Part shown: positions 12,000 to 22,736 of the stretch, in pieces
How the letters are laid out: each line of letters opens with the position of its first letter
Numbering within the stretch: position 1 is the first letter of the stretch
Assembly (NCBI GenBank): GCA_022661535.1
Contig: JAKULF010000003.1
Location: 2,666,001 to 2,730,000, forward strand
From: Eutypa lata
Lineage: Eukaryota > Ascomycota > Sordariomycetes > Xylariales > Diatrypaceae
Direction: 5' to 3'
DNA length: 64,000 nucleotides
Program-made: the position numbers and the translations under genes
Notes under the pieces: generated by a model
Seen by the model: only the letters and a program-made list of their open reading frames with translations
What the model was told of the DNA's origin: nothing
Databases searched by the model: none

Positions 12000-13115
12000 C
12001 ATGGGTAGTATCCACCTGTCTCATCTTGTACCTACCATTCCTGGGCCATGACAGCTTTGAAGCCGATGCAGGTTTCGGGTTTGCTTCTGCTACAAACGTA
12101 TGGCATGGGCCTAGTCACTACGCTATAGGCAGGTTCCTGCAGATTTCGTTCAAGCCACGGTACGATATTGGCCTTCTCAGTCGGCCGTCTCCGCGGGTAA
12201 CTCCCTGCGAGCAAGAGAGAGACAAGCAGACGTCTTATACGGATAGAGTCTTCTTGGCAAGCTCCCTTCGCTATACTGTCCCAGCTCAGCCGTGAACTGA
12301 GACACAGAATGACAAGAGTCATGCAATGGACAATGAAAGGGGGTCACTGACCGAGATTCTGGCTCCCACAGTTCGCATGAGGCATTCAACAGGATCGAAC
12401 GGTGCCATCGTCGAATCAGAATAGACAGCGGTCCCTCCTGCGCAACAACCCTTTCGCTCTACGCGAGCTTATTGGATACACGTAGATAATATAGCTTCTC
12501 TTATTGCAGCCGGTCGAACCCTACTTACTACCCTCTTAAGTAGCGGAGTGGAAGGCTATTCGTCGATAAGCAGGTGGTTAGGTAGTATTGGTCGCTTCCC
12601 CGGTGCTCCCCTCCCGAAGCCTTCCTCTCGCAGCATATAGGGGGTTAGGCAGCTTCTTAGTAATCTACATTTAGTATAGTATAGTATAGTCAGATATGCA
12701 GGTAGGCCATTATTTAACACCATTGGAAAAGGAACGATCACCGGCAGCTGCATAGATGTGTGTGACTTTCCGCCTGTTTAAAGGTTTTATGGTCGCATAA
12801 CGCGCTATCTTTTCAGTCTCGTCTTACTTCATGGTCGGTTCGCTACGATTTTACCGAAGGTCCTTCTCTGATATCCTAGCGGTCACTGACATTACTGGCA
12901 GGCATGAAAGTAGAAACGACTATGTCCATCGGGCTGACCGGTCGTCTTCACCACCTGCATAGCCGAACATAAGCGCTCTTACGATTGATTACAACATGTG
13001 ATTAGAACACCAACTAGTAGGAAATGGGCCACCACCCTCATCATCGTTCGTGGATTAAAGTTTCTCCTTGACTGATCGAGAATTTTATTGCTTATCACCC
13101 CCTGCCAGAATGACA

Positions 13116-16100
13116 TCAACTGGAATCTTGCTGCGGAAGACTACTGACACCGCTTCCGAAGACTTCATCCTTCCTTTGCTTCCGATCCCAGACGATTACA
13201 CCGTCACTCTTCCGCTTGAAATATTCGATGCGGTGTTGTGGGATAAACTCCTCGTCCGTCTGCTCCGCCTTCCACTGGTCGAGGGCGCGCTCCATGATTC
13301 CTAGGAAACGGTCCTCATACCCGACAACGTAGTCGCTGCTATCCATCTCTGGGTCCCACCGTAAACGGCTGATCACATCGGCCGACGAGCGAAATTTGCC
13401 GGCATATGCTGGACGGTTTGGGAGGGTGTCAGGGACAGGTTTCTTCTTCCTCTTGCTTGTCGTCTCCATATCACTGTCTAACGTGTCCTCTAGAGGCTCT
13501 GCCTCGTCCTCGTCCTCTTCATCTTCAGACTCGTCATCACCAATGGTGTATTTGCCCCATTCACGACTGTCTAGTCGCAAGTTGCTAACCTCTGTTTGTT
13601 TGGCAAGTGATGCGCTCATCCAGCAGAACTTAGAATCAAAATATTTCTCATCCCCTCGTATCTGTCCTTCGAATTTCTCCAGGACTGTCCGAAGCGTGCC
13701 CATCATGACTTTTACTTCATCTTTTGCTACCGCCTGTTCAGTTAGGCCCTCCAACCGATCGAGACCAATCAGGTAAGAACCCTGATAATCATTAGCCTCT
13801 TCGGTCGTATTCCGGTCTACGAAACGAGCAGGCCAAATTCTGGCGTGTATATTTGGTAGCCGTCGATTAAGGTCTATCACGTCGTTAGCGCTTCATAGTT
13901 TCGAATTACCGAAAAGTGTAAAATAGAGAAAAGAGGAAGACGAATAGAATGTAAAGATGAAAACTTTGTTAAAGCAGCTCCCCCGAAAAGAAGAATGAAA
14001 AAGCGTGAATGTAAATGTCAGCGCAGATATAGGCGAAATACAAACTTACCGACTAAGAGCATCACGCACCGCGACTCCAACCAGCCGACAAAGCCGCTTC
14101 CCTTGGCAAGCGACACGCCCCAGAACTGGGCATCGATCCTCACATAGGTCTTGTAGGATTTGAGGAACTCAGCCCCGCTAGACTGAGACCCCGACTCCGC
14201 GAAGTCCTTGCCACCGTCACCGCCGAGGAACCTAGACCACGTCATCTCGTCGCTTGGCGACGACAAGAGGGTACTCGCGCGCTTTAGCTCCTCCGAGATG
14301 GTGCGCACGGACGGAAGCGATGCCGTGAGCGCCACGTTGAGGCTGGGCCCGTGGAAGCCCAGGATCACCATGGGCTCGCGGGCGGTCCTCATGTAGCGCA
14401 ACCGCTTGTTGTGGAAGAACGGATCGAACACCATGCGGGTCGCCCAGTCGAAGCGCGCGTAGTGATCGAAGAAGGTCGTGATAATAGTCGGGATGGAAAC
14501 GACGGTCTGACCGCCGCCGGATATTAGCAGTTTGCAGACGCGCGACAGGAGGATGGCGATGTGGATCCCTCCCAGATATCCGAACTTGGCGGCGTAGATG
14601 CCTCGCTGCTTGGCCCAGCATTTGATCTGTTTTGTAAAAATAAGTTAGTGTGTTATTTTCCATCATATCTCGTAGAAGGTTCTATAAAAGAGCGAGAAAG
14701 ATAAGACATTAGCTTGTTTTTAGTACTTACAAACTGGTATGCTACCTTGAAGGCGGCGAAGTCTGGGACCGTCCTGCGGAGGTAGTAGAGATCGCGAGCC
14801 GGCTTTAATTTGGCTAGGATCTGTGTAGAGAGGCTGAAGACGGGATCGGCCGGCGGAAGATGCGTCGCATATGGCCATGTCTCTGCGATGAACGTCGAAG
14901 GGCAGTACTGCAAATCCATCCGGATCCCTTGAACTTCAAGCTCGAGCATGGTCCCGGAATGGGCTTTCACGCGGCGGAGAACCCTGACACCTCTCGCTGC
15001 CGCCTTGCGTAGCCTCTGAGCTGCTAACGTGAAGAAGGTTTTGGGGCTAATGGGCCCTATGCAGAGGCAGTCGATGTCTGACGACGAAGTCCAGACACCA
15101 AGACCGTACGAGCCGACAGGCACAACCACGAACACCGGCTTTCCCCGAATCTGGCCGGACCCGCCGTCCTCAAGAATGACTTCCTTCAGCAGATTTAAAG
15201 CTGCTTCTCTTCCGTTGATATCCTCCCCGGAGGGAAATACGTTTCGTTCCATAAGACACTCTCGCAGCTGCGAGACGTCTCCTAAAGCGCCTGGGGCCGA
15301 TTTGGATTCCACTGGAACCAGCAATTTGCTGTTGCCGTCCGTCGAGTTAACCTCAGCCTGTGAAGTAAACTTCAGCAAGCACCTAACTCCCCAGTGGTCA
15401 CTACCGTACGATGTTTGCTCCTCAGTCTGGGCTGCATTATCTAATAGCCCCTTAATCTTTCCGAACATAGTGAAGCGAGAAACAGCGAACAGGTCTTCTC
15501 CTTTGACTAGAATTCTGTCGTATCGTTGTGGCCGGTTGTTAAACCCACTTCCAACAATCTCTGCAGCTAGTTCATTGACAATCGGGTCGAAGGTAGCTCC
15601 CTCTTCGCCTTCATAGGCTTCGCTTAGGTGCCTTTGATCTTGTTCAAAGCTTGAGTCGCCATGGTGCACGCGAGCATATGACCATGCATCAACGAGTCCA
15701 GCCTCAGATATCATAGTTTCTAAGGCTGCGAGGTAGCTTGCTGTTTGTGACGAGATCGCCTTCTTCTTGAGCGCGGCATTGATGGTGTAAGCGCTAGTTG
15801 TGATATTGAAATCACCAGCTACTATCCACGGATTCTGAGGGTAGGATTGGGAGAGATACTTAAGTATTGCTTGTAGCTCAAGCTTTTTATTGGCTACAGA
15901 GCCATCCGTAAGACCACAAGTCAGATGGACTGTTGACAGAATAGCAGGAAGAAACCCATTCTCGTTAGGCTTCCCGATATTGTCAAACCGGACTATGACT
16001 GAACCCTTATGGCGCCTTCGAAACGTTATCCAGTCCCATGAAAAGGACCACTTGCTGAATACTACGGTATTGAGGTGACTCGGTAGAGGTTCGATATCAA

Positions 16101-17148
16101 GTTGTTCGGGCGGCCCGCAGGAGACAAATTGATATTCCTGCCGGATTCCATCGTCTCGTAATAAGTACGATAGAAAGCTATCTGTGACTTCTTCCAACAC
16201 GAGAACATCTGAAGTAGCTGACCTATCCAGTAAGTTCCGTATAATGATGGGATATCGACTCTGCGATGGAGGATACTTGAATTCTGCTAAAACGTTATAG
16301 CTGGCGACTATTAAAGACTGTGGCAAAGACACCTCTGTATGTTGTGATGATGCTACTGCTGCTGCTGCTGCTGCTGCTGCTGATGGATATATCTTCCACT
16401 TTTCATCAGATGGAGAATACACATAAGGCATCCTACCTGGTAGGCTGATATCTGCTATAACGTCATGCTCTACATCTATAACTTGAGCTAACGTTTCTGG
16501 CTCGTGAAAGGGGGTGGGTACGTTCAATGGAGATATTGATAAAGTCGTTAAATCGATGGTGCCCCAAAGTTTCATCTGACTAGTGGCGTTCCCATCAATG
16601 TGCATCCGCTCGCGAATTAAGATGTGAATTTCTTCAACTTCCCATTTGATAGTGGGGAGCAGTTCGGCCTTTTCGTATAGGAACTTATGGGATGAAGAGT
16701 TGAGGTCCTCGCTTTGCCCGATGGTCATGTGCATTTGATACGATCCCGGACTTTGCCCTAAAACACGCAAAATGCGCTCTCTGAGCTCAGCAAGTCTTGA
16801 AGACCGGGCTGGATCTTTGTCGCAGATGAATATCGTGTTGCCGTGCCGATGAGGAAATATGCCTGCTTCGCCTAACTGGACAAGTAATTTAGAGTCCTCG
16901 CTCTCTTGTCTCCAGGTTTTTAATTCCGATAAGATCGATTCTAATGCCGACGATAGGCTATCTATCCCAACAAAGGGGTACACAATGTTGATATGAGGCG
17001 GCCATTTCTCGTATGCCTTGGTGTCATAGAGCATCCGTAGCCGATTAACGGATGGCCATAGATGTTTAGGTGGTATTAGGCATAATGCCGTGTCGTAAGA
17101 GCTAGTAGGAGATCCTACAGACGTTGAGGACCCCTCTGTGGCCGCCAT
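13116..17148 (-). CDS. 2H phosphodiesterase - EEP nuclease - PAP-like nucleotidyltransferase - MJ1316 multidomain RNA-end protein
   Basis: Predicted RNA-end processing or repair enzyme of 1,250 residues. Exons 17148-14731, 14626-14050 and 13873-13116 join in frame. Domains in order: a 2H phosphodiesterase (about 20-230) with His motifs HINI (His52; Asn replaces the usual Thr/Ser) and HMTI (His140); polyalanine near 257-265; an endonuclease/exonuclease/phosphatase domain (about 278-595) with SYNVLAE, LEEV, GDFN, YDRILVK and SDHWG; a poly(A)-polymerase-like nucleotidyltransferase (about 635 on) with GSYGLGVW, Asp691/Asp693 in SDIDCL and Asp745 in RMDLQY; the PAP central region (IKCWAKQRGIY, LGGIHIAILL); an acidic linker; and a C-terminal MJ1316/DUF504 domain ending in IEYFKRKSDGVIVWDRK. 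EEP and transferase catalytic residues are intact. MJ1316 is predicted in the literature to recognise cyclic-phosphate RNA ends. The combined role is inference. Confidence 0.85.
14627..14730 (-). repeat. Introner-like intron, copy A (intron 1 of the 2H/EEP/NTase gene)
   Basis: This phase-0 intron of exactly 104 bp separates the VAYQF and IKCWAKQ segments of the nucleotidyltransferase. Its donor is GTAAGTACTA, it has a CACTAAC branch region about 18 bases from the 3' end, and its acceptor is ACAG. Aligned without gaps to the intron at 23170-23273 it matches at 83 of 104 positions by my count, including the non-splice core ACCTTCTAC. Unrelated introns do not keep such similarity, so the two are likely copies of one introner-like element. 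No target-site duplication is evident in the flanking exons. Confidence 0.8.
16351..16383. repeat. TGC/GCA tract encoding polyalanine
   Basis: It lies inside exon 1 of the RNA-end protein and encodes about eight alanines in the linker between the 2H and EEP domains. Length variation here should be tolerated. Confidence 0.85.
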
Positions 17149-18288
17149 AATCGTTTCGCTGTCGTATCCTTCCTGTGGTTAGGCGTAGAAAACCCAGGGT
17201 TATAGGCGTAAAATTTGGGTGAGCTTAGAGGGTATGAAGTTGTGATACAGCCAAGTGAGATAGTACTATGGTGTGGACGTTAGGTCTTCAATGCTTCCCT
17301 GATTGGTATATGGAAATATTAATCGATAATGAGTATTCCTTAGAAAATTCTCACGTGGTAGATTCCGTCTTTTGGTGCAAAGGTACCTAAGTAGATAACA
17401 AAACCAATATCACAGAGCAAATAAAGTATAAGTATCTAGACACTGCCCGTGTTTAAGTATCGTGCAGACGAAACAACGGGCGGGCTACACTTATCATTTA
17501 GTTTGCTCGCTATCGAACAACATGCAGCGGGTGCGGCTGAAAAAAGGCTTAGTTAGAAATTAGTGCTTCTAATTACTTAGACACCTCGTAACCTAGTGGC
17601 TCATACCGAATATGAATCATAGGTAGGTGAATGAGTAAACCTTTACGATCCGTGAATACTATGTAGTTGGCAGTGGGCTTCTCCCGATTTGGCGACTTTA
17701 AAAGGTCCGGCGTGAGTCACTAAACGTAGCTACATACATGTAGGTGGGCAGGTGGGTAACAGTAACGTCAAACCACTATAAGGAAACAAGCTAGGCGCCT
17801 GGCAGGCGCTAATCTTGGCAACTCACTAGTTAACTAAGTAGGCGATCAGGGGCATAATTCCTAGGAACACGAACATACCTACACATTAAAGCCATACATC
17901 TGTAATTAATAATAAAAGAATCAAAAGGGGAATTGCTACTTTTTTACTAAGTCACAAACCACTATCTACGTAATTGCTTCCTAGATAACATGTAGAAAGT
18001 ATCTTGCTGTTCTATTCTAAAGACCCCCCGTTGACCCAGGTACTTAGATAGCTCTACCAAATTGTACACACAGCAATGGAGAGTGAGTACCTAGAATTAT
18101 AATGTACACTCGAAAGATTGCGTCAAGAATGAATCGCCCCAAACATGTCTACCATGGCATTATACAAATGGGGAATGGAGAGGGGATGTATGTCCTGCAA
18201 TTCTAATTATATCCTTTTCATTCGTCATGGACTGCCCCCATAGGTTGCCACGATCAGCCGCACCGATACGAATGCGATTTGATCGGGT
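17149..18288. other. Spacer between RNA-end protein and desaturase
   Basis: No supported gene. It holds the upstream region of the 13-17 kb gene and the 3' side of the desaturase. Short TAGGTA/TACATA words occur near 17620-17760, and there is AT-rich sequence around 17860-17990. Confidence 0.55.
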
Positions 18289-19927
18289 TCAAGATCGCAT
18301 GACCTTCGCCGGGCTCGGCATTTTACCAGGACGATACCACAAAACGCCGGTTTCATCATTGACTCCGGCATTGGCATCGGCATTTCCATTATTGTCCTTG
18401 TTGCTATTCTCGCACTGTTTATGGTAGAGATGCTACAATGTTGTCAATAAGGGGTTTTTATTGTGAATGAGAGAACGGAGACTTACCGCCCGATGTGTTT
18501 TCTCGGCGTCCGGCTCAACCCACTGGCATTGCGTGAACGCTACCCAGAGCGCCCCCCAGTAAGAGCCCTTGTCTGTGTGGTAGTAATCCCCGAGAAGCGG
18601 CCTAATGGCGTCCGTGGCCTCTTGTGCGTGGTAATGCGGGATGCGGCTATGTCTCGTGTTAGTAATATGGTCTAGGCTCTGCCGTTGCTCTACCGTCGCT
18701 CTGCCATCGCTCTAAACGCCGTCGACTTACGGAAAGAGGTGGTGTATCACATGAAGGTCGATGATGTGATGGAACATATGTCTCAGAACGAATCCAGGAT
18801 CTCGGTCGACAGTGGCAAGCGCGCCGCGGAGGTACGTCCAACTCTCCGGGGTGTACTTAGGCAGAGATGGAGAGGTGTGGTGAAGATAGGTAATCATGAC
18901 TATGGATGTACGTATTAGATGATGATAAACCTCAGAAGAATTCTGAACAACGGGGAAAATACTATACGTACCGATCCAGTGGTTGACCCACATCCAGGGG
19001 AGAACGTAAGTCCAAGCTACCGTCCAGAATCCGAACCGCTGCGCGGCAAGGTAGAGGACATAGCAGACAGTGGCAATGCCCAAGTCGGAGGCGAAGATCC
19101 TCCAAAACTCATGCTCGCGGAACAGAGAGCTCGAGGGGACATAGTGGCTGTTATCCCACCAGCCCCTGGACTTCCGGGGCGAGCTGCTGGGCCCAGCCGT
19201 GATGTGGGTCAGGAGGTACCAGGGCCAGCCGACGAGCTGCTGGAGGACGATGCGCAGCAGGACGACGGCGGGCGCATCCTCGACGAGGTGGTCCACGTCC
19301 AGGTCGGCGCTGGCGCTGGCGCTCCCCCGCAGGAGCTCGCGGTACTCGGCCTTGGTCGGCGGCACGTAGTTGAGGTCGGTCGCCACGTTGTTGGCGAACT
19401 GGTGGTGGCGGGCGTGGCTGGACCGCCACGCGAAGTACGGCAGCATGAGGGCCGAGTGCACGGCGAAGCCGACCGAGTTCGCGACGAGGGGCTGGCCCGG
19501 CGCGAACGAGCCGTGCCCGCACTCGTGCGCGAGGACCCAGAGCCCGGTGAGGGCCACGCTGGCGAGGAACGGGTACGCGCCGTAGCAGACCAGGAACCGA
19601 GCCCAGGGGTAGTGGGCGGCGGCGAGGCGCGATTCCAGGGCGAGGGCGGCGGCGAGGAGCGCTAGGAAGACCGCTAGGTCGCGGGCTAGGAACCCGAGAG
19701 AGCGGGTGGTGGAGGGCTTGAAGCAGTGCGCGGGAATCTGGTCGCGCAGCGTCTTGATGTCGATGTTGATCTTCTTGCCGTCGACGTTTCCCTCAATTTC
19801 CTAACCGGCCGCCGTCAATACATGTTTATTGTACCCAGCAACCACTCTTGGGAATGGGGGCGGATAGACTCACTCCTCCTTCCACAAGCTCCCCATGTAT
19901 AGTTTCGGTAGTGTACAAGGTACTCAT
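18289..19927 (-). CDS. Delta-12-type membrane fatty acid desaturase
   Basis: This is a membrane-bound di-iron desaturase, expected in the endoplasmic reticulum, that inserts a double bond into oleate-like acyl chains. Five exons join in frame: 19927-19874, 19800-18972, 18899-18731, 18646-18487 and 18432-18289, for 451 residues, slightly short for fungal delta-12 enzymes (about 470). The three histidine boxes are intact: HECGH (110-114), HARHH (147-151) and HVIHH (344-348). The C-terminus has the family's PRIPHYHAQEAT and GVLWYR patterns. The N-terminus is unusually short: exon 1 encodes only 18 residues before the conserved INIDIKTLRDQIPAHCF segment. The start at 19927 is the best frame-compatible ATG but is the least certain part. 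Codons in exon 2 are markedly GC-rich. Delta-12 versus omega-3 activity cannot be settled here. Confidence 0.88.
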
Positions 19928-21006
19928 CTTGATAATGCCTCGAAAGCTAATAGGTAGGAGTCCGTAAATAAGAGTCCTCAAGTACCTGAAGGCCCACTCT
20001 TTGTCCAACGTCAAATATTCTTATCTTCCGCAAAACCTTACCCTGCGAGCTTAAAAATATTGGACTCGTATATTGGCGACAGACGTAGTAATGAGGATAT
20101 GCGCTCTAAAGATACTGACAACAACACTTCCAAGTTGTGGAACGGGATTTATGAACTCACGATATCCTACAAGGGGAGACTCTTATAATAGATGACATAG
20201 TCTACTACTTAACCTAAAGACCACCTACTAGCTTATATATTTGTTTGTACATATAAAGGAGGGGAGATAGGCGGTCTGAGAACAGTCGAACTCTTGATCC
20301 TACCTGTTTTTCACCACGAGCTAAATTATTTCCGATTGAAACTATTGACTCACTAAAACAAGTGAGAAGAGTTCGTCAGGCGGTCACGAGCAAGCCACGG
20401 TTAACCAAACTTAGTGCACCGTCTAACATGGGTTGTGATTCAATAACTGGTGTAATACATAGAAGGCTAGACTTCGTTGGTGACTCCAGAGGCAGTCTCT
20501 AGGCTAAGCCAGCCCCATCATGATCAAGTCAGGGGGGAAAGAGTGTCTAGAAGCGGAATTTCCCCCTCTTTTCCCCTGACATCGTATGCCCTACCCGCTA
20601 CAGGATCTCTGTCCTATAGTGTTTACGAGATCCCAAGGTTGAGGCTCTTTCAGCCCTTGTCTGTATCATGAACGCATCACAAGCCACGAGACAAGGATTG
20701 GGCGTTCTTGGGTTGTACGATCTTGCGTTCCCCTTGAGGGTAAGTAGATCGGACTAGATCCTCAACATTCTAAATGATCGAGAACAAGTAAAAGCCCCAC
20801 AGAAATTTTCGAAGAATTATTGATTAGTAGTTTACCCACAAACCCAACGTTCCGTCATAAGCCTCCCAAGCCATGAAATAGTATCGAGAACAATGTCTTA
20901 CCCGTGATCTCGTGTAACGTTGTGGCTACACCTCGCCGATGCGCCCCATGATTCGTAGAGATATTCGTAGAGATATTCGGCTGCCTTGGCCGTAGGTCTC
21001 TAGTCT
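19928..21006. other. Spacer upstream of the desaturase
   Basis: No supported gene. Frames are short. A small direct duplication of a 12-base word (ATTCGTAGAGAT) occurs near 20951-20980. Nothing else stands out. Confidence 0.55.
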
Positions 21007-22098
21007 CTAGTAGTCCGTGCCCCAGTCGACAGTGGGAGTTTCCTTCCCGAGACCTTCCATGATGTATTCGAGTTTATCCTCGTTCGTCACCCAACCGTGT
21101 CTCTTGGTGGCGACGGCGTATCTAATAATATCTTTCCACTCAGCCCACCAGGTCTTCTCCGACTGTATGATGTATTGGCGATTGGGATCGTTGCCCGTGG
21201 ACGAAGCGAACGGCCAGACGACTTTGACGACCTCGTATTTGTTCTTCCCCGAGAATAGCGAAGTCACGCTAGTGAAGAACTTGTTCACCTTGTCGGGGTT
21301 CTGAACAATGACTTTGGCATGCGAGATGGGGAACTGAACCGTCACTACTCCCTTGTACTCCGTCGAAGCGACAAGACTGCGGAGTTGTCCCTCGATCCAG
21401 TTGAGGTCGAGATTCGCCACCACCCGTTCAACCATAAACGTCTTAATACTAGCAGGATCCTTGACGAACCGGTCACACCAATCCTCAAGGCCAGCGTCTG
21501 GACCGAGATCGGGCTTTAGTGCTGGGTGGTGACCCCCGCGACAAGCCATCTCGTCCTGGTTGACACAGCGTAGGTAGTCCATCCGCTTGTTGGGATCATC
21601 AGGAACTAGTAAGCTCATCAAGTTCATCTTGACGGAGAAATCAATCTTATGACCGCGGTTGCCCTGGACAAGGATGTAGGGCTTCGGCGGCACTTTGGCA
21701 AGATTCCGAATCAGAGACGCGAGTGCGGCGGCGTTCTCAGACAGATACGAGGCTTTACTCGTGATGGTCGTCTTATCTGAGGACAGCTCAAATAGAGGCG
21801 GCAAATATTGGCGATAGTCGAGAACTGGGAGTCCCGGGTAGTACTGCGGCCCGTTCCCGCGCTGGCCTTGTCGCTGGGGGTTTGACGTAGGCCCCGAGTA
21901 AGGAGGCGGTTTATGCGGGTGTGTACTGCCGCCGCCGCCGCTACTACTGCCGACTGCCGCATCTTCTGCTGTAGATGTTATTGGGGGAGGGTGACTTGAT
22001 TCAGGCGAATCTGATGGTCGATGAACAGGCCCTGCTGATCGGGCGGCCTTATCCCCCAACACAGATGTTTGGTTTTCCATGCTGAACAATATTCTCAT
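21007..22098 (-). CDS. Uncharacterised proline/glycine-rich N-terminus protein
   Basis: Single-exon frame of 363 residues that I do not recognise. The first 85 or so residues are low complexity (Ser, Pro, Gly, Gln; SSGGGGSTHPHKPPPYSG), which suggests disorder. The rest looks globular and conserved in style, with segments such as KPYILVQGNRGHKIDFSV, MDYLRCVNQDEMACRGG and VVTVQFPISHAKVIV, and a tryptophan-rich C-terminus (SEKTWWAEWKDIIRYA). No signal peptide or membrane segment is visible. An ATG six codons in (22080, MENQTSVL) is an alternative start. It sits just downstream of the Zn2Cys6 regulator on the same strand, but nothing ties them functionally. Confidence 0.7.
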   Translation of the reverse strand: MRILFSMENQTSVLGDKAARSAGPVHRPSDSPESSHPPPITSTAEDAAVGSSSGGGGSTHPHKPPPYSGPTSNPQRQGQRGNGPQYYPGLPVLDYRQYLPPLFELSSDKTTITSKASYLSENAAALASLIRNLAKVPPKPYILVQGNRGHKIDFSVKMNLMSLLVPDDPNKRMDYLRCVNQDEMACRGGHHPALKPDLGPDAGLEDWCDRFVKDPASIKTFMVERVVANLDLNWIEGQLRSLVASTEYKGVVTVQFPISHAKVIVQNPDKVNKFFTSVTSLFSGKNKYEVVKVVWPFASSTGNDPNRQYIIQSEKTWWAEWKDIIRYAVATKRHGWVTNEDKLEYIMEGLGKETPTVDWGTDY

Positions 22099-22736
22099 TC
22101 GCTAGCTTTGGCGATGTCTCAAAGATGCGAATGAATCCAGTGAAACAGATTAGTTAGTGATGCTCTAGTTAGTTAAGATACTTACGTAGTAAATACTACT
22201 TATGTAGGCAGGCAGTTTAAAAGTAAGACCCTTCCAAGAGCTGAAAGAGTGTCCCACCTTCTAATTAACGTCAGCGAAAGAAGGCAGACGCTGACCAGGT
22301 GCCCGGGTGCCCGGATGCCTCACTATGGGATAGTGGATAGCTGACTTGGTGGCGGAGTAAAAGAAAGCTTATTTGCCCATTCTCCTTTGGTGTTATGTTA
22401 CCCAGCCACATGGATTGTACGAATATCATCCGATTGGCCGAACTAATGTTTATAACAGTTACCTACCCCTACCTATCAAGAACTACCTGCCAGCGCCTGC
22501 CTACTGCCTACTAACTAACTACCTACATACATGCACTAGTGCTACGTACATAAATAGTTAGTTAGCCCGTCACCTTACATACATGTATGTTTCATTTCAG
22601 AGTCCTCTAGCTGATGTCTCTACAGTCACGCGGATATATTGCAAACCCGCAAAGTATAGCCTGTAATTCGTTGCTGGGGTAGTAATCGTGCAATCCATCT
22701 GAGACTACTTTACTTTCTTTAACCAATTGGCAGTCC
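22099..22736. other. Spacer with TACCTA words
   Basis: No supported gene. Near 22485-22570 it carries a dense run of CTACCTAC, TACATAC and AGTTAGTTAG words. The 5' part is the upstream region of the 363-residue protein gene. Confidence 0.55.

Larger units (their letters stand above)
10332..13115. other. Spacer with AT-rich island and tetranucleotide repeat
   Basis: No supported gene. From about 11380 to 11900 the DNA is strongly AT-rich, with poly-A/T and TTATAT runs and no long frame. This fits decayed, possibly RIP-mutated, repeat DNA or ordinary AT-rich spacer. A GTAG/GGTA tetranucleotide array lies at 11975-11999. Frames at 12026-12389 on both strands are short and featureless. Confidence 0.5.

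Noticed and set aside
11497..12640. Possible direct repeat with shared CTTCCC and CTCCCGAAG words at 11520 and 12590
   Set aside because: Only short words match, with gaps and no clear boundaries; not enough for terminal repeats of an element.
14653..14730. C-terminal extension STKNKLMSYLSRS on the RNA-end protein, and the matching tail at 23196-23273 on the Zn2Cys6 regulator
   Set aside because: At first this looked like a shared protein tail in two unrelated proteins. It is translated intron: splicing both 104-bp introns restores conserved protein sequence downstream.
18919..19665. 248-codon plus-strand frame
   Set aside because: It is antisense to the GC-rich exon 2 of the desaturase; the open frame is a by-product of GC-rich third positions on the real strand.
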